Part shown: one piece after another, positions 22,141 through 31,005 of the stretch
How the letters are laid out: the number at the start of each line of letters is the position of its first letter
Numbering within the stretch: the first letter of the stretch is position 1
Translations under genes and position numbers: made by a program
Notes under the pieces: model-generated
Databases searched by the model: none
Told to the model about the DNA's origin: nothing
The model's input: the letters and a program-made list of their open reading frames with translations, nothing else
Assembly: GCF_033118175.1 (NCBI RefSeq)
Contig: NC_083701.1
Coordinates: forward strand, 15,891,501 to 15,955,500
Direction: 5' to 3'
Origin: Dama dama
Lineage: Eukaryota > Chordata > Mammalia > Artiodactyla > Cervidae
Length of the DNA stretch: 64,000 bases

Positions 22141-23670
22141 GATAGGGAAAGGGGTCAAGTTTAAGCTGCAAATGCAGGCAAGTGTGAAAATGCACACAGG
22201 CTTGGAGCCTCCTGTGGTGAGACCAGGCTATCAGCAAAGAAACCCTTCCAGGGACCAGCAGGACGACATCCCAAGCTTCCTTGGCTCCCTTGGAGTGGCT
22301 GCAAGACTTTCGCAATATTAATAGGAAAGAAAACCAATTGCCTTTCTTCTGTTTGTCAGTGTGAGACCCCGGAACTCATCTCCCCAGCATCTTCCTCCTT
22401 GCTCCCTCCTGCAAGAGTCACAGAAGGCAAGTGCTCTCATGCCGGTCCTGAGAACATCGTGGAGGGCCGAGCAGGACATGTCCAGGAAAAGGGTTGGCTT
22501 CCTCTCAGACTGCCAAGAGCAAGGGCACCTAGGATAGAAGGAGAGTTGAGCTTGAGGCCAGAGAGAAGCGAGGGCAACATCAGCGCTCTTTCAGTAGCTG
22601 CAGAGAAACAGAAGAGAGCGGCAGCTACCAGCCCCTGCCTTTAGCTTGTCTTTCATCTTCCACTTCTTTCTTCTTTTCTGACCTCTGAGTCTAACTTTGT
22701 TAAAACTCTATGAATTTATTACCTACATTTGCATATTTGTTCATTCACCTCTTCACTTCTTCATTCACTCTTTCATTCATCCTTCCAACCATCTGCTTAT
22801 TGATTCATTCACTCGTTGGTTCATGCATTTATTCAAAGACTCATCCATTTGTTCATTCATTTGTTCATCCATCCTTCCATTAAAATAACATTCATTGAGA
22901 ACCTTCTTATGACCATTTGTCAGGCACAGTGCAGGTAGTGTGCAGACAGGAACAACTTCTCTCTTAAATATACACCATTGAGTCCCCAGGACATAGAAAG
23001 ACGATTGTGGGTTGCTAAGATGAGAATAAAGAATCCATTCAGAGGGAGCAACATTTGGAAATGCACGGTGATGAGAGGGTATGGCTTCCTTGCACAGCAG
23101 TAAGAAGTTCCCTTTGGCTGAGCACAGGGTTTCTGGTGGAAGAAGACAGGAGATGGTGCCACCTTGTGTGAAGGTCAGGCCAAGGTGTCTGCCTTGATCC
23201 TGCAGGCACCAGACAGCTCACTGGTTTTCCATCAAGAGAATGAGATGCTTGTGTATTTGGGGAGGACACCTCTGAGAGAGGAGAAACTAAAGAATGGATA
23301 ATCAGCAAGAAGGTTTAGGCTGAGGTCATATTGATGGAGATGAAGATGCAGTATTGGTGGGATATTTCTGAGGAAGATTTGACAGGTCATGTCTCCAGAT
23401 TTCATCTAAAGAAATGGGATTTTTTTGGGGGGGGCAGGTAAAGCAATTTTACCTTGTGTTCTCCATTCTCAGAACATATTAAAGCCATTAGCCAATCCAC
23501 AACGTTAACTATTGCATGGACCCTTAGATAATAGTGACCAGAATGACTTCCTTGGGGGACAGCACAGACTTACCTGCAGTCCTGAGAATAATGAAGGCTT
23601 GGATTTAAAGAGCTCTTTTTCTGCTCTTTCTTGATAGAATCTTCAAGATGCTCTCATTTTACAAACAAGC
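22141..23670. other. Intergenic; TTCA-rich tract
   Basis: Bases 22738-22880 are rich in imperfect TTCATTCA/TTCATCCA repeats. The remainder (22141-22690, 22890-23670) is unassigned, with no recognisable coding or repeat signal apart from a GC-poor G run at 23427-23434. Confidence 0.5.
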
Positions 23671-23879
23671 AAGTGAAAGTGTTAGTCCCTCAGTCGTGTT
23701 TGACTCTTTTGACCCCATGGACTGTAGCCCACCAGTCTCCTCTGTCCATGGAATTCTCCAGGCAAGAATACTGAAGTGGGTTGCCATTCCCTTCTCCATG
23801 GGATCTTCCCAACCCAGGGATTGAACCCAGGTCTCCCGCATTACAGGCAGATTCTTTAGTGTCTGAGCCATCAGGGAGA
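23671..23879 (-). mobile_element. Bov-tA-type SINE, antisense
   Basis: Starts AAGTGAAAGTGTTAGTCCC (reversed tail) and ends GAGCCATCAGGGAGA (reversed head). The full body is present. Confidence 0.91.
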
Positions 23880-24095
23880 TACATATTAAGAGAGGCCCAC
23901 AAAGATTAACTACCTTCTCAAGATCACACAGCTTGAAAGAGTTGAGTATAGAACCTGTACCTACTGATGACTCCAACCTTTCTACAATATTGTCAACTGT
24001 ATGTTAATGGTCATATAATCAGTAAGATTACTTAGGTAAAAATCATAGACACAGTATACAAAGAAAATAATCACTGTTATAAGAACCAATTTTCC

Positions 24096-25050
24096 AAACA
24101 GACATTTCTCCAAAGACATACAGATGGCTAATAAACACATGAAAAGATGCTCAACATTGCTCATTATTAGGGAAATGCAAATCAAAACTACAATGAGATA
24201 TCACCTCACACCAGTCAGAATGGCCATCATCAAAAAGTCTACAAACAGTAAATGCTAGAGAGGGGTGTGGAGAAAAGGGAACACTCTTGCACTGTTGGTG
24301 GGAATGTAAATTGATACAGCCGCTACGGAAGATGGTATGGAGATTCCTTAAAAACTAGGAATAAAACCACCATATGACCCAGCAATCCCACTCCTAGGCA
24401 TATACCCTGAGGAAACCAAAATTGAAAAAGACACATGTACCCCATTGTTCACTGCAGCACTATTTACAATAGCTAGAACATGGAAGCAACCTAGGTGTCC
24501 AGCAACAGATGAATGGATAAAGAAGTTGTGGTACATATACACAATGGAATATTACTCAGCCATAAAAAGGAATGCATTTAAGTCAGTTTTAATGAGGTGG
24601 ATGAACCTAGAACCTATTATGCAGAGTGAAGTAAGTCAGAAAGAGAAAGATTAATATCATATTCTAACGTATATATATATGGAATAAAAATGGTATTGAA
24701 GAATTTACTTACAGGGCAGCAGTGGAGAAACAGGCATATAAAATAGACTTATGGACATGGGGAGAAGGTAGGAGAGGATGAGATATATGGAAAGGGTAAC
24801 ATGGAAACTTACATTACCATATGTAAAATAGATAGCCAACAGGAATTTGCTCTATGGCTCAGGAAACTCAAACAGGGACTCTGTATCAACCTAGAGGGGA
24901 TGGAGAGGGAGATGGGATCGAGGTTCAAAAAGGAGGGGATATATATATACCTATGGCTGATTCATGTTGAGGTTTGACAGAAAACAACAAAATTCTGTGA
25001 AGCAATTATCCTTCAATAAAAAAATAGATAAATGTTTTTTAAAAAAGAAA
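24096..25050 (+). mobile_element. 5'-truncated L1, sense, with target-site duplication
   Basis: Contains the C-terminal part of ORF2 (the window to about 24655 includes CTPLFTAALFTIARTWKQP and WYIYTMEYYSAIKRN), then 3' UTR and an A-rich end with AATAAA at about 25015. CAATTTTCC occurs at 24087-24095 and 25051-25059. It is about 0.95 kb long and lacks ORF1 and the endonuclease and core reverse-transcriptase regions. Confidence 0.93.
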
Positions 25051-25059
25051 CAATTTTCC

Positions 25060-25780
25060 ATAAAATTTCTTTTTTAGTGCTTTAAAACATATTAAAGGAT
25101 TACACACTTGGGCATATACCTTCAACAAATAAGCTTTGTTGTCAGAGGCATCAAAAGGGGGAAATAGGGACTTCCCTGGAATACTTGGATCATTCTATAC
25201 AGAGTCAATGCCATGCTTCTCCTTATAAAACAGTTTTTTTAATAAAAGTAGTGTTGATAATAGAAACACACCTGAAACTGCAGATAAGACAAAAAGAAAA
25301 CAGAAATTAGTCAGAATCTCTTTACCCACAGGTAACCTCTGTTAACACTTTTGCGCCTATCCTTCCAGTCTTTGTTCTATGCATTTAAATAACTAGGAAA
25401 GTGGGACTGTATTACCCCTAAGAGATTTATAATCTTCTTAAAAACTTAACAATACAGCATCAATGGCTTCTAACATTATCATCGCATGATCTTTAATAAC
25501 CTCATGATATTTCATTATATGTTCAGTTTATTTAATGAAGTCCCTATTTGTGGGTTTGCAGCTTGGGGTTACTTTTTGAACAATGTTTCAAAGAACCTCC
25601 CAGTAGACTTGGTGAACCACAAGGTCTGCCAAAGCCTAAGGCTTTTGTTTCCCACATTGATGTTGGGGCTGTGCCTCATTGTGCAGAGGTTCAGCTTACG
25701 CAGAGTGAGACTATGCTTTCAGGATAGACTGTCTCGGGGACAGGGACCTTATCAGGAATACATCACAGACTGAGGACCTG
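25060..25780. other. Intergenic, nothing recognised
   Basis: A/T-rich. The stretch 25310-25400 (CTTTACCCACAGGTAACCTC and CTTTGTTCTATGCATTT) resembles an old interspersed repeat whose family I cannot name. Confidence 0.4.
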
Positions 25781-25966
25781 GGACTTCCCTGGTGGCCCAG
25801 TGAGTAATACATTGCCTTCCAGTGCAGGGGGTATAGGTTCAATCCCTAGTCAGGGAGCTAAGGTCCCAATTCCTCATGGCCAAAAAGAACAAAATATAAA
25901 ACAGAAACAATATTGTAACAAATTCAATAAAGACTTTAAAAATGATCTGCATCAAAAAAAAATCTT
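25781..25966 (+). mobile_element. CHR-type SINE, sense
   Basis: GGACTTCCCTGGTGGCCCAG head, GGTTCAATCCCTAGTCAGG box B, then an extended 3' tail (ATTCAATAAAGACTTTAAAAA and an A run near 25952). Confidence 0.82.
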
Positions 25967-26322
25967 AATAAGAATAGGGCAAGTACCTACAATTTTACCG
26001 TGCATCTAAACACTAGAGAGACTTGAATGTGGATATGGATTGCTTCCAGTCCTTGGGTTCAAAAAACAAATAGTGCAAATTCATAATCAAGGAGATGTGA
26101 TTTAGCTAGTGTGTGTGTGTGTTAGGGGACAGTAAGTTCGATGGGGTAACAAGGCTGAGGCAGAAGTAACTTGGAGCATCTCAGGCTGCCTCTAACAGGA
26201 GAAAGAATAGGCAAGGGCTGCATTGGGAGTTCGGCTCTCCTGAGTCAGACCACTGCGGAGTAGCATAGGCAGTTCTGGGTGCCCTAGTTCTGGAAAGATC
26301 CAGCAAGGTAGTGTGAACTGAG
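25967..26322. other. Intergenic; short GT tract
   Basis: A GT run lies at 26108-26122. Otherwise unassigned. Confidence 0.45.
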
Positions 26323-26388
26323 AAGAGGGCCAAGGATGGTAAGGCTCCTCGTGATAAGAGGGCCAAGGATGGTAAGGCTCCTCGTGAT
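26323..26388. repeat. Perfect 2 x 33 bp tandem duplication
   Basis: The unit beginning AAGAGGGCCAAGGATGGTAA and ending CTCCTCGTGAT is repeated exactly: 26323-26355 and 26356-26388. 33 is a multiple of three, so overlapping open frames stay open, but no gene is recognised here. Confidence 0.95.
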
Positions 26389-26653
26389 GGGGCTCCATGG
26401 CTGATGGCTAAAGGCACTGAAAGTATCTGGTTCCAGGGGAGACTTGGGGCCTGTGGTCTGAGAATCACCAACCCCCCAAAAGGTTGCTGGTGAAACCTGT
26501 TCTGTGGTTCCCCAAACCCAGGACGTGTGCAAATGAATGGGCGCCTCAGGCTGACAGATTTCAAGTTAGTCCAAGGAAGAACTGTCTAACAGTTAGAGGT
26601 GCTAATAAATCAAGCAGAAATTTTGGAGGGAGCACAAGAAACTGGGCAGTGGT
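26389..26653. other. Intergenic, nothing recognised
   Basis: Short unassigned stretch before the BovB tail insertion. Confidence 0.4.
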
Positions 26654-26664
26654 TACCTCCAGGG

Positions 26665-26808
26665 TGTGGATGCCATCATCAACTTGATGGACATGAGTTT
26701 GAGCAAGCTCTGGGAGTTGGTGATGGACAGGGAAGCCTGGCATGCTGCTATCCATGGGGTCGTAAAGAGGTGGACACGACTGAACGACTGAACTGAACTG
26801 AACTGAAC
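26665..26808 (+). mobile_element. BovB 3'-tail fragment with target-site duplication
   Basis: Only the last ~140 bases of BovB are present: TGGACATGAGTTTGAGCAAG through CGACTGAACTGAACTGAACTG. TACCTCCAGGG is found at 26654-26664 and 26809-26819 (11 of 11), confirming an independent retroposition of a severely 5'-truncated copy. Confidence 0.94.
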
Positions 26809-26959
26809 TACCTCCAGGGAGGAGGGATCAGTAGGATACACCATTTGAAATGACCCTTGTTTGCATTTGAAAATGCTTTTAAACCAAGGGCATGAATTAC
26901 ATTTATGATGAAGAAACTAATTTAATAATGCAACATAACAGAAAGGAAAATCAAGAGGA

Positions 26960-27394
26960 TTTACCAGCTAAGACATTTTGGCGCAAGCATCAAAATCCAA
27001 CTCTGGCTTCTAAGCGGAACAAGGGGAAAAGGGGATTTAATGGAAGGATGCAGTTGCTCACAGGAAGGATGCAGTTGCTCACAGAAATGAAGGGAAGGCT
27101 GAAGAAGGTCAGGAGCCCTAGCGCTGTCTGGAGCCCTCATAGATGGCTTCTCATTGCTGTGACTTGGCTTCGTCAGCTTTCTATCCCTATCTCTCCTGGT
27201 ACCAGACACAGATTCCAGCGAGAAGCAGTCAGAGTGGCCTAGTTGGGGATCATATACCCATCCTCTTGCTGACTGACAGCCTCTAGTAAAATCACTTGAA
27301 ATGGTGTTGGGCAGATGCCCAAAGGAAACTTGGGATGCTGTTACCAAAGAAGGAAGGGATGTTGAGCAGGAAAAACCAAGCCATTCATTACATG
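26960..27394 (-). repeat. Ancient LTR-like interspersed repeat, family unassigned
   Basis: The block from 27085 to 27394, with TGGTGTTGGGCAGATGCCC, GATGCTGTTACCAAAGAAGG and GGATGTTGAGCAGG, resembles a mammalian-wide LTR or DNA-transposon remnant usually seen in this orientation. A 21 bp tandem duplication lies within it. Family not named. Confidence 0.35.
27042..27083. repeat. Perfect 2 x 21 bp tandem duplication
   Basis: GGAAGGATGCAGTTGCTCAC plus A is repeated exactly at 27042-27062 and 27063-27083. Confidence 0.93.
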
Positions 27395-27411
27395 CGTTTA
27401 TCATGAATGGA

Positions 27412-27742
27412 GGGCTTCCCTGGTGGCTGAGTGGTAAAGAATCTGCCTGCCTATCCAGGAGACATGGGTTCGATCTCTGGCCTGGAAAGATCCCACATGC
27501 TGTGGGACAACTAAGCCCATGTGCCACAACTACTGAGCCTCTGCTCTAGAGCCCAGGAGCCGCAACTACTGAAGCCTGAACCCTCTAAAGCCTGCGCTCT
27601 GAAGCAAGAGAAGCCACTGCAGTGAGGAGCCCTCACATCACAACTAGAGAGTAGCCCCTGCTTGCTGCAACTAGAGAAAACCCGAGCAGCAACAAAGACC
27701 CAGCACAGCCAAATAAATAAAATTATTTTTAAAAAATATATA
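27412..27742 (+). mobile_element. Full-length CHR-1-type SINE
   Basis: GGGCTTCCCTGGTGGCTGAG head, followed by the long CHR body of repeated GCAACTAC(T)GAGCC-type units and GACCCAGCACAGCCAAAT with an AAATAAATAAAA end. ATGAATGGA lies at 27403-27411 and 27743-27751. Confidence 0.9.
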
Positions 27743-27751
27743 ATGAATGGA

Positions 27752-27973
27752 AGGGCTTCCCAGGTGGCACTAGTGGTAAAGAACCCGTCTGCCAATGCAG
27801 AAGACATAGGAAATGTGGGTTCAATCCCTGAGTCAGGAAGATCCCCTGGAAGAGGGCATGGCAACCCACTCCAGTATTCTTGCCTGGAGAATCCCATGGA
27901 CAGAGGAGCCTGCGGGCTACAGTCCATAGGGTCACACAGAGTTGGACACAACTGAAGCGACTTAGCACGCACA
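27752..27973 (+). mobile_element. Bov-tA-type SINE inserted beside the CHR-1
   Basis: AGGGCTTCCCAGGTGGCACTAG head, with a short insertion after the A/B box spacer (AGAAGACATAGGAAATGTG), full body and GACTTAGCACGCAC end. AATGAATGGA on the left (27742-27751) and AATGAACGGA on the right (27973-27982) flank it. Confidence 0.93.
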
Positions 27974-28130
27974 ATGAACGGACGAAGCTCTCAGGAGGCA
28001 GTGATGTCTCCATCCCTGGAGGTATTCTGGACAGACTGGGTGAGCACCTGCTGACAAAACTGTAAAAGGATTCAGCCTCTGGTGGGGTTTGATGACCCCA
28101 CATCAACATCCCTCCCAGCCCTGAAGATTT

Positions 28131-28260
28131 TTATTTATTTCTTAATTTTCTTGGCGTCACCGCACAGCATGTAGGATCATCGTTCTCCAACCAGGGATCA
28201 AACCCATGCCCCCTGCAGTGGAAGAATGGAGTCTTAGCCACTGGTCCACCAGGGAAGTCC
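28131..28260 (-). mobile_element. CHR-type SINE, antisense, with target-site duplication
   Basis: TTATTTATTT tail on the left, with GTCCACCAGGGAAGTCC (reversed head) on the right. CCCAGCCCTGAAGATTT (28114-28130) and CCCAGCCCTGAGATTT (28261-28276) flank it, differing by one base. Confidence 0.92.
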
Positions 28261-28529
28261 CCCAGCCCTGAGATTTATGGCTTTGTGATTTGGGGAAAAT
28301 GCTATCTTTTGGACAGGACAGATCAAGGACCCCTGGGCCCACGCTTCTACAGCCAACATACATTTCAGAATCCCACAGTCCAGAGCCAACCAGAGTGAAA
28401 CAATGTTCTTACTGGGTTCTTGTTTCTCATCTCTCCTTCGTCTTCTTGGTTTCAGTCCATTTTCCTTGCACTTCTGTTGCTTCTCATTTCATGGCTTTGA
28501 GGTCTCAAAGAGTTTATCAGAGAGGCCTG

Positions 28530-28690
28530 TCGCTGGGGTCAGACTTCAGAGTAGCTCTGATTTAGCCTTTGCAAACTGTGTGACCTTGAGAAAATTACTC
28601 AACTTCTCTGGACTTACATATCCTTATCCGTAAAATGAAAGTAAGAATGGTACCAACCTCATATGGGGGGTGGAAGGAATTAAGCAATAC
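28530..28690 (+). repeat. MIR SINE, sense
   Basis: GGTCAGACTTCAGAGTAG, AAACTGTGTGACCTTGAGAAA, CTTATCCGTAAAATGAAAG, ACCAACCTCATATGG in MIR order. Confidence 0.7.
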
Positions 28691-28933
28691 ATCCAAAATG
28701 ATTGTCAGAGGATCTGCCATGGAAAAAAGTTTCAAAAACCACCGTCTGCCCCCCGCCCCTTAGCAGCAATGTCCTCATCAACAAATATTATTTTTATTAA
28801 AAGAAGAAACTCCAGAAGATTCTGTCAGAAGTGATTTGGAATCTCTTTACACTTCATGAGGAAAGAGGCCCTGTCCTGTTGATTTTCTAAATTCTTGTCC
28901 CTAGCAGATTTCCTGGTATGTATGGGTGCTTAA

Positions 28934-29147
28934 AAGTGAAAGTGTTAGTTACACAGTAGTGTCTGACTCTTTGTGGCCCCATGGACTGTAGCCCACCAGG
29001 CTCCTCTGTCCACGGGATTCTCCAGGAAAGAATACTGGATTGGGTTGCCATTCCCTCCTCCAGGGGATCTTTCCAACTCAGGGATCGAACCTGGGTCCTC
29101 CTACACTGCGGGTGGATTCTTTACCGTCTGAGCCACCAGGGAAGCCC
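28934..29147 (-). mobile_element. Bov-tA-type SINE, antisense, with target-site duplication
   Basis: AAGTGAAAGTGTTAGTTAC tail and GAGCCACCAGGGAAGCCC head (reversed). Flanks are ATGGGTGCTTAA (28922-28933) and ATGGATGCTTAA (29148-29159), one mismatch. Confidence 0.93.
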
Positions 29148-29159
29148 ATGGATGCTTAA

Positions 29160-29832
29160 TAAAGGTCTAGAAATAAGCTAGTAAATGCAAGAATAAATGA
29201 ATCAATGAATAGAGGTTGAAAAGTAAGAGAATTTTGGACGGAGGGGGTTTCTGTCAAGGAACCAGAAGACAACAGAGGCCAGGAGAAGAGAAAACCCTCA
29301 CCCAGTCTTAAGGGAAAAAGAACAGATGAGCATGTTAGTCTCAGAGTGATTCACACAGAATAAGCCGCCAAAGAGGTGTCTCAGGACCCCCTTCCCACCA
29401 CGACCTGGTGGTGGAAATGTTATTAGGCAGCAGGAGGCCCCAGGGGACCAGCTTGAACTATTTGGGTTTCGGGGTTGAAGGAACATGATGGAAGTTTTCA
29501 GAGTGAGGCACTTGGGTGATCTATTTTGGAGGAATTATCTGGAGAGAAGAAAATGAGAACTGCCTGGTAACCTTTGTGTGACGGCCTTAGGCAGGAAGGG
29601 GTGATTCCAGGACACTCATAGCCTGATTTATCTGGCCCGGTGCGCCGAGGGACCCCCATGGGAATCAATGTTGGAAATATGACAACGTGACAATGTGTGA
29701 GATGGACAAGTAGAGGCGACAAAATGCTCGTAGAAAAGAGATGAGATCTTAGACAGGAGGGGATTTTTTAAAGTAAATTTTTTGTTAAGAGATAACAGAC
29801 ATAGAGAAAAGTAATAAATCAGAAACAGACAA
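29160..29832. other. Intergenic, nothing recognised
   Basis: Unassigned purine-rich sequence. Short open frames only. Confidence 0.45.
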
Positions 29833-29846
29833 CTCCATGAATTTTC

Positions 29847-30076
29847 TATTTAAAGGGTGAATTTGTTTGTTTATATATTTATCGGTTGTGCTGTGTCTTC
29901 ATTGTATTGCAGGCCTCCTCTAGTTGTGGCCCAAGGGCTCCAGAGTGTGCGGGCTCAGGAGTTGTGGGCTCAGCTACCCCAAGGCACATGGGATCCTAAT
30001 TTCCCAATAGGGGATAGAACCCGAATCCCCTGCATTGAAAGGAGAATACTTAACCACTGGACTACCAGGGCAGTCC
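29847..30076 (-). mobile_element. CHR-type SINE, antisense, with target-site duplication
   Basis: Reversed A/T-rich tail at 29862-29880 and reversed head ACTACCAGGGCAGTCC at 30061-30076. CTCCATGAATTTTC is found at 29833-29846 and 30077-30090 (14 of 14). Confidence 0.93.
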
Positions 30077-30166
30077 CTCCATGAATTTTCAAATGTAAAC
30101 ATGTTAACAGCACCGAGATAGGGAAATGAGTTTTGAATGTAGAAGTCCATAAGAAACCCCTGTGGC

Positions 30167-30299
30167 GGGGGGATTCCCTTGTGGTCTAGTGGTTAGGACT
30201 CTGAGCTTTCACAGCTGAGGGCCTGGGTGGGGAACTATTCCACAAGCCATGTGCCACAGCCAAAAAATTAAAAAATAAAAATTAAGGGAAAAAAAAAAA
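30167..30299 (+). mobile_element. CHR-type SINE, sense, degenerate
   Basis: GGATTCCCTTGTGGTCTAG head, GCCATGTGCCACAGCC body, and an A-rich tail of about 45 bases. Confidence 0.8.
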
Positions 30300-30472
30300 T
30301 CAACCCTGGGGTACTTTGTGGAAATGCAGATTTCCAGGCCCCACTGTCAGGGATCCTGGTTCTGTAGGCCTAGCATGTGGCCTAGGAATTTGCATTTCTG
30401 CATGCATTCCCTTCCCCCCAGATTTAGATGATGGTGGAGCATGGACCACACTTGGAGATCCACTAGCCTATT
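30300..30472. repeat. MER5A-like hAT element
   Basis: AATGCAGATTTCCAGGCCCC, CAGGGATCCTGGTTCTG, TAGGAATTTGCATTTCTGC and CACACTTGGAGATCCAC follow the MER5A arrangement (near-palindromic, ending in a reversed AGTGG-like terminus). Confidence 0.6.
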
Positions 30473-30474
30473 GA

Positions 30475-30665
30475 GTGAGAACATGCTTTAGAGTTAAGTA
30501 GGCCTGGAATTCCACCTTTACTTTGAATGAATAACTTGACCTCATAAGGAAAGTGGGGGCAATGATACTTACTCTTAGGTTTGCTTTGAGGATTAAAAGG
30601 AAAAGTATGTAAACCCACGAGAGCTATTTAGCATGGTGTTGGGCATACAAAAAGCACCAATAAAT
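30475..30665 (+). repeat. MIR SINE, sense
   Basis: CATGCTTTAGAGTTAAGTAGG, ACTCTTAGGTTTGCTTTGAGG, GTGTTGGGCATACAAAAAG, CACCAATAAATGTAGCC in MIR order. Confidence 0.62.
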
Positions 30666-30764
30666 GTAGCCAAGCAAACACACTCCTACAAAGGGCAGGA
30701 TCTTCCCCAGCACCCTAGGATGGTGCACAATCAAATAAGACTGAGGGTAGTGTCACACTAGGGT

Positions 30765-31005
30765 CAGCAACACAGGCTTGGTGTCAGACACCCTGGGGTG
30801 TGAGTTCGAATCCTGGCTTCACCACTTCCTAGCTGTGTGACCTTGGGCAGGTCACTTAACTCCTTGACTCTCCATTTCCTCATCTGTAAAATGATATGCA
30901 TCTGTAAAATGCATCTGTAAAATGATATGATTGCATCATAATGCCTACTTCACAGGGCAATTGTGGGCATGAGATAAGACGAACCAGTAAAGCCTTGAAC
31001 CCATG
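30765..31005 (+). repeat. MIR SINE, sense, with internal expansion
   Basis: The best-preserved MIR in the window: GGTGTCAGACACCCTGGGG, GAGTTCGAATCCTGGCTTC, CTGTGTGACCTTGGGCAG. The CATCTGTAAAATG core block is present three times in tandem (30881-30929). Confidence 0.82.

Noticed and set aside
22738..22880. Spaced TTCATTCA repeats as a possible CRISPR-like or satellite array
   Set aside because: Units are 4-8 bases and imperfect with no unique spacers; this is a simple repeat in a mammalian genome.
23427..23434. G run and other short homopolymers as terminators or functional signals
   Set aside because: Short homopolymers are common in this DNA, with no transcription unit nearby to give them meaning.
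27412..27490. tRNA-Glu-like sequence at SINE heads
   Set aside because: The A and B boxes belong to SINE promoters; the cloverleaf is degenerate, so these are not tRNA genes.
26961..27527. 188-codon minus-strand open frame
   Set aside because: It crosses an antisense SINE, a tandem duplication and an old repeat, so it is a composite chance frame.
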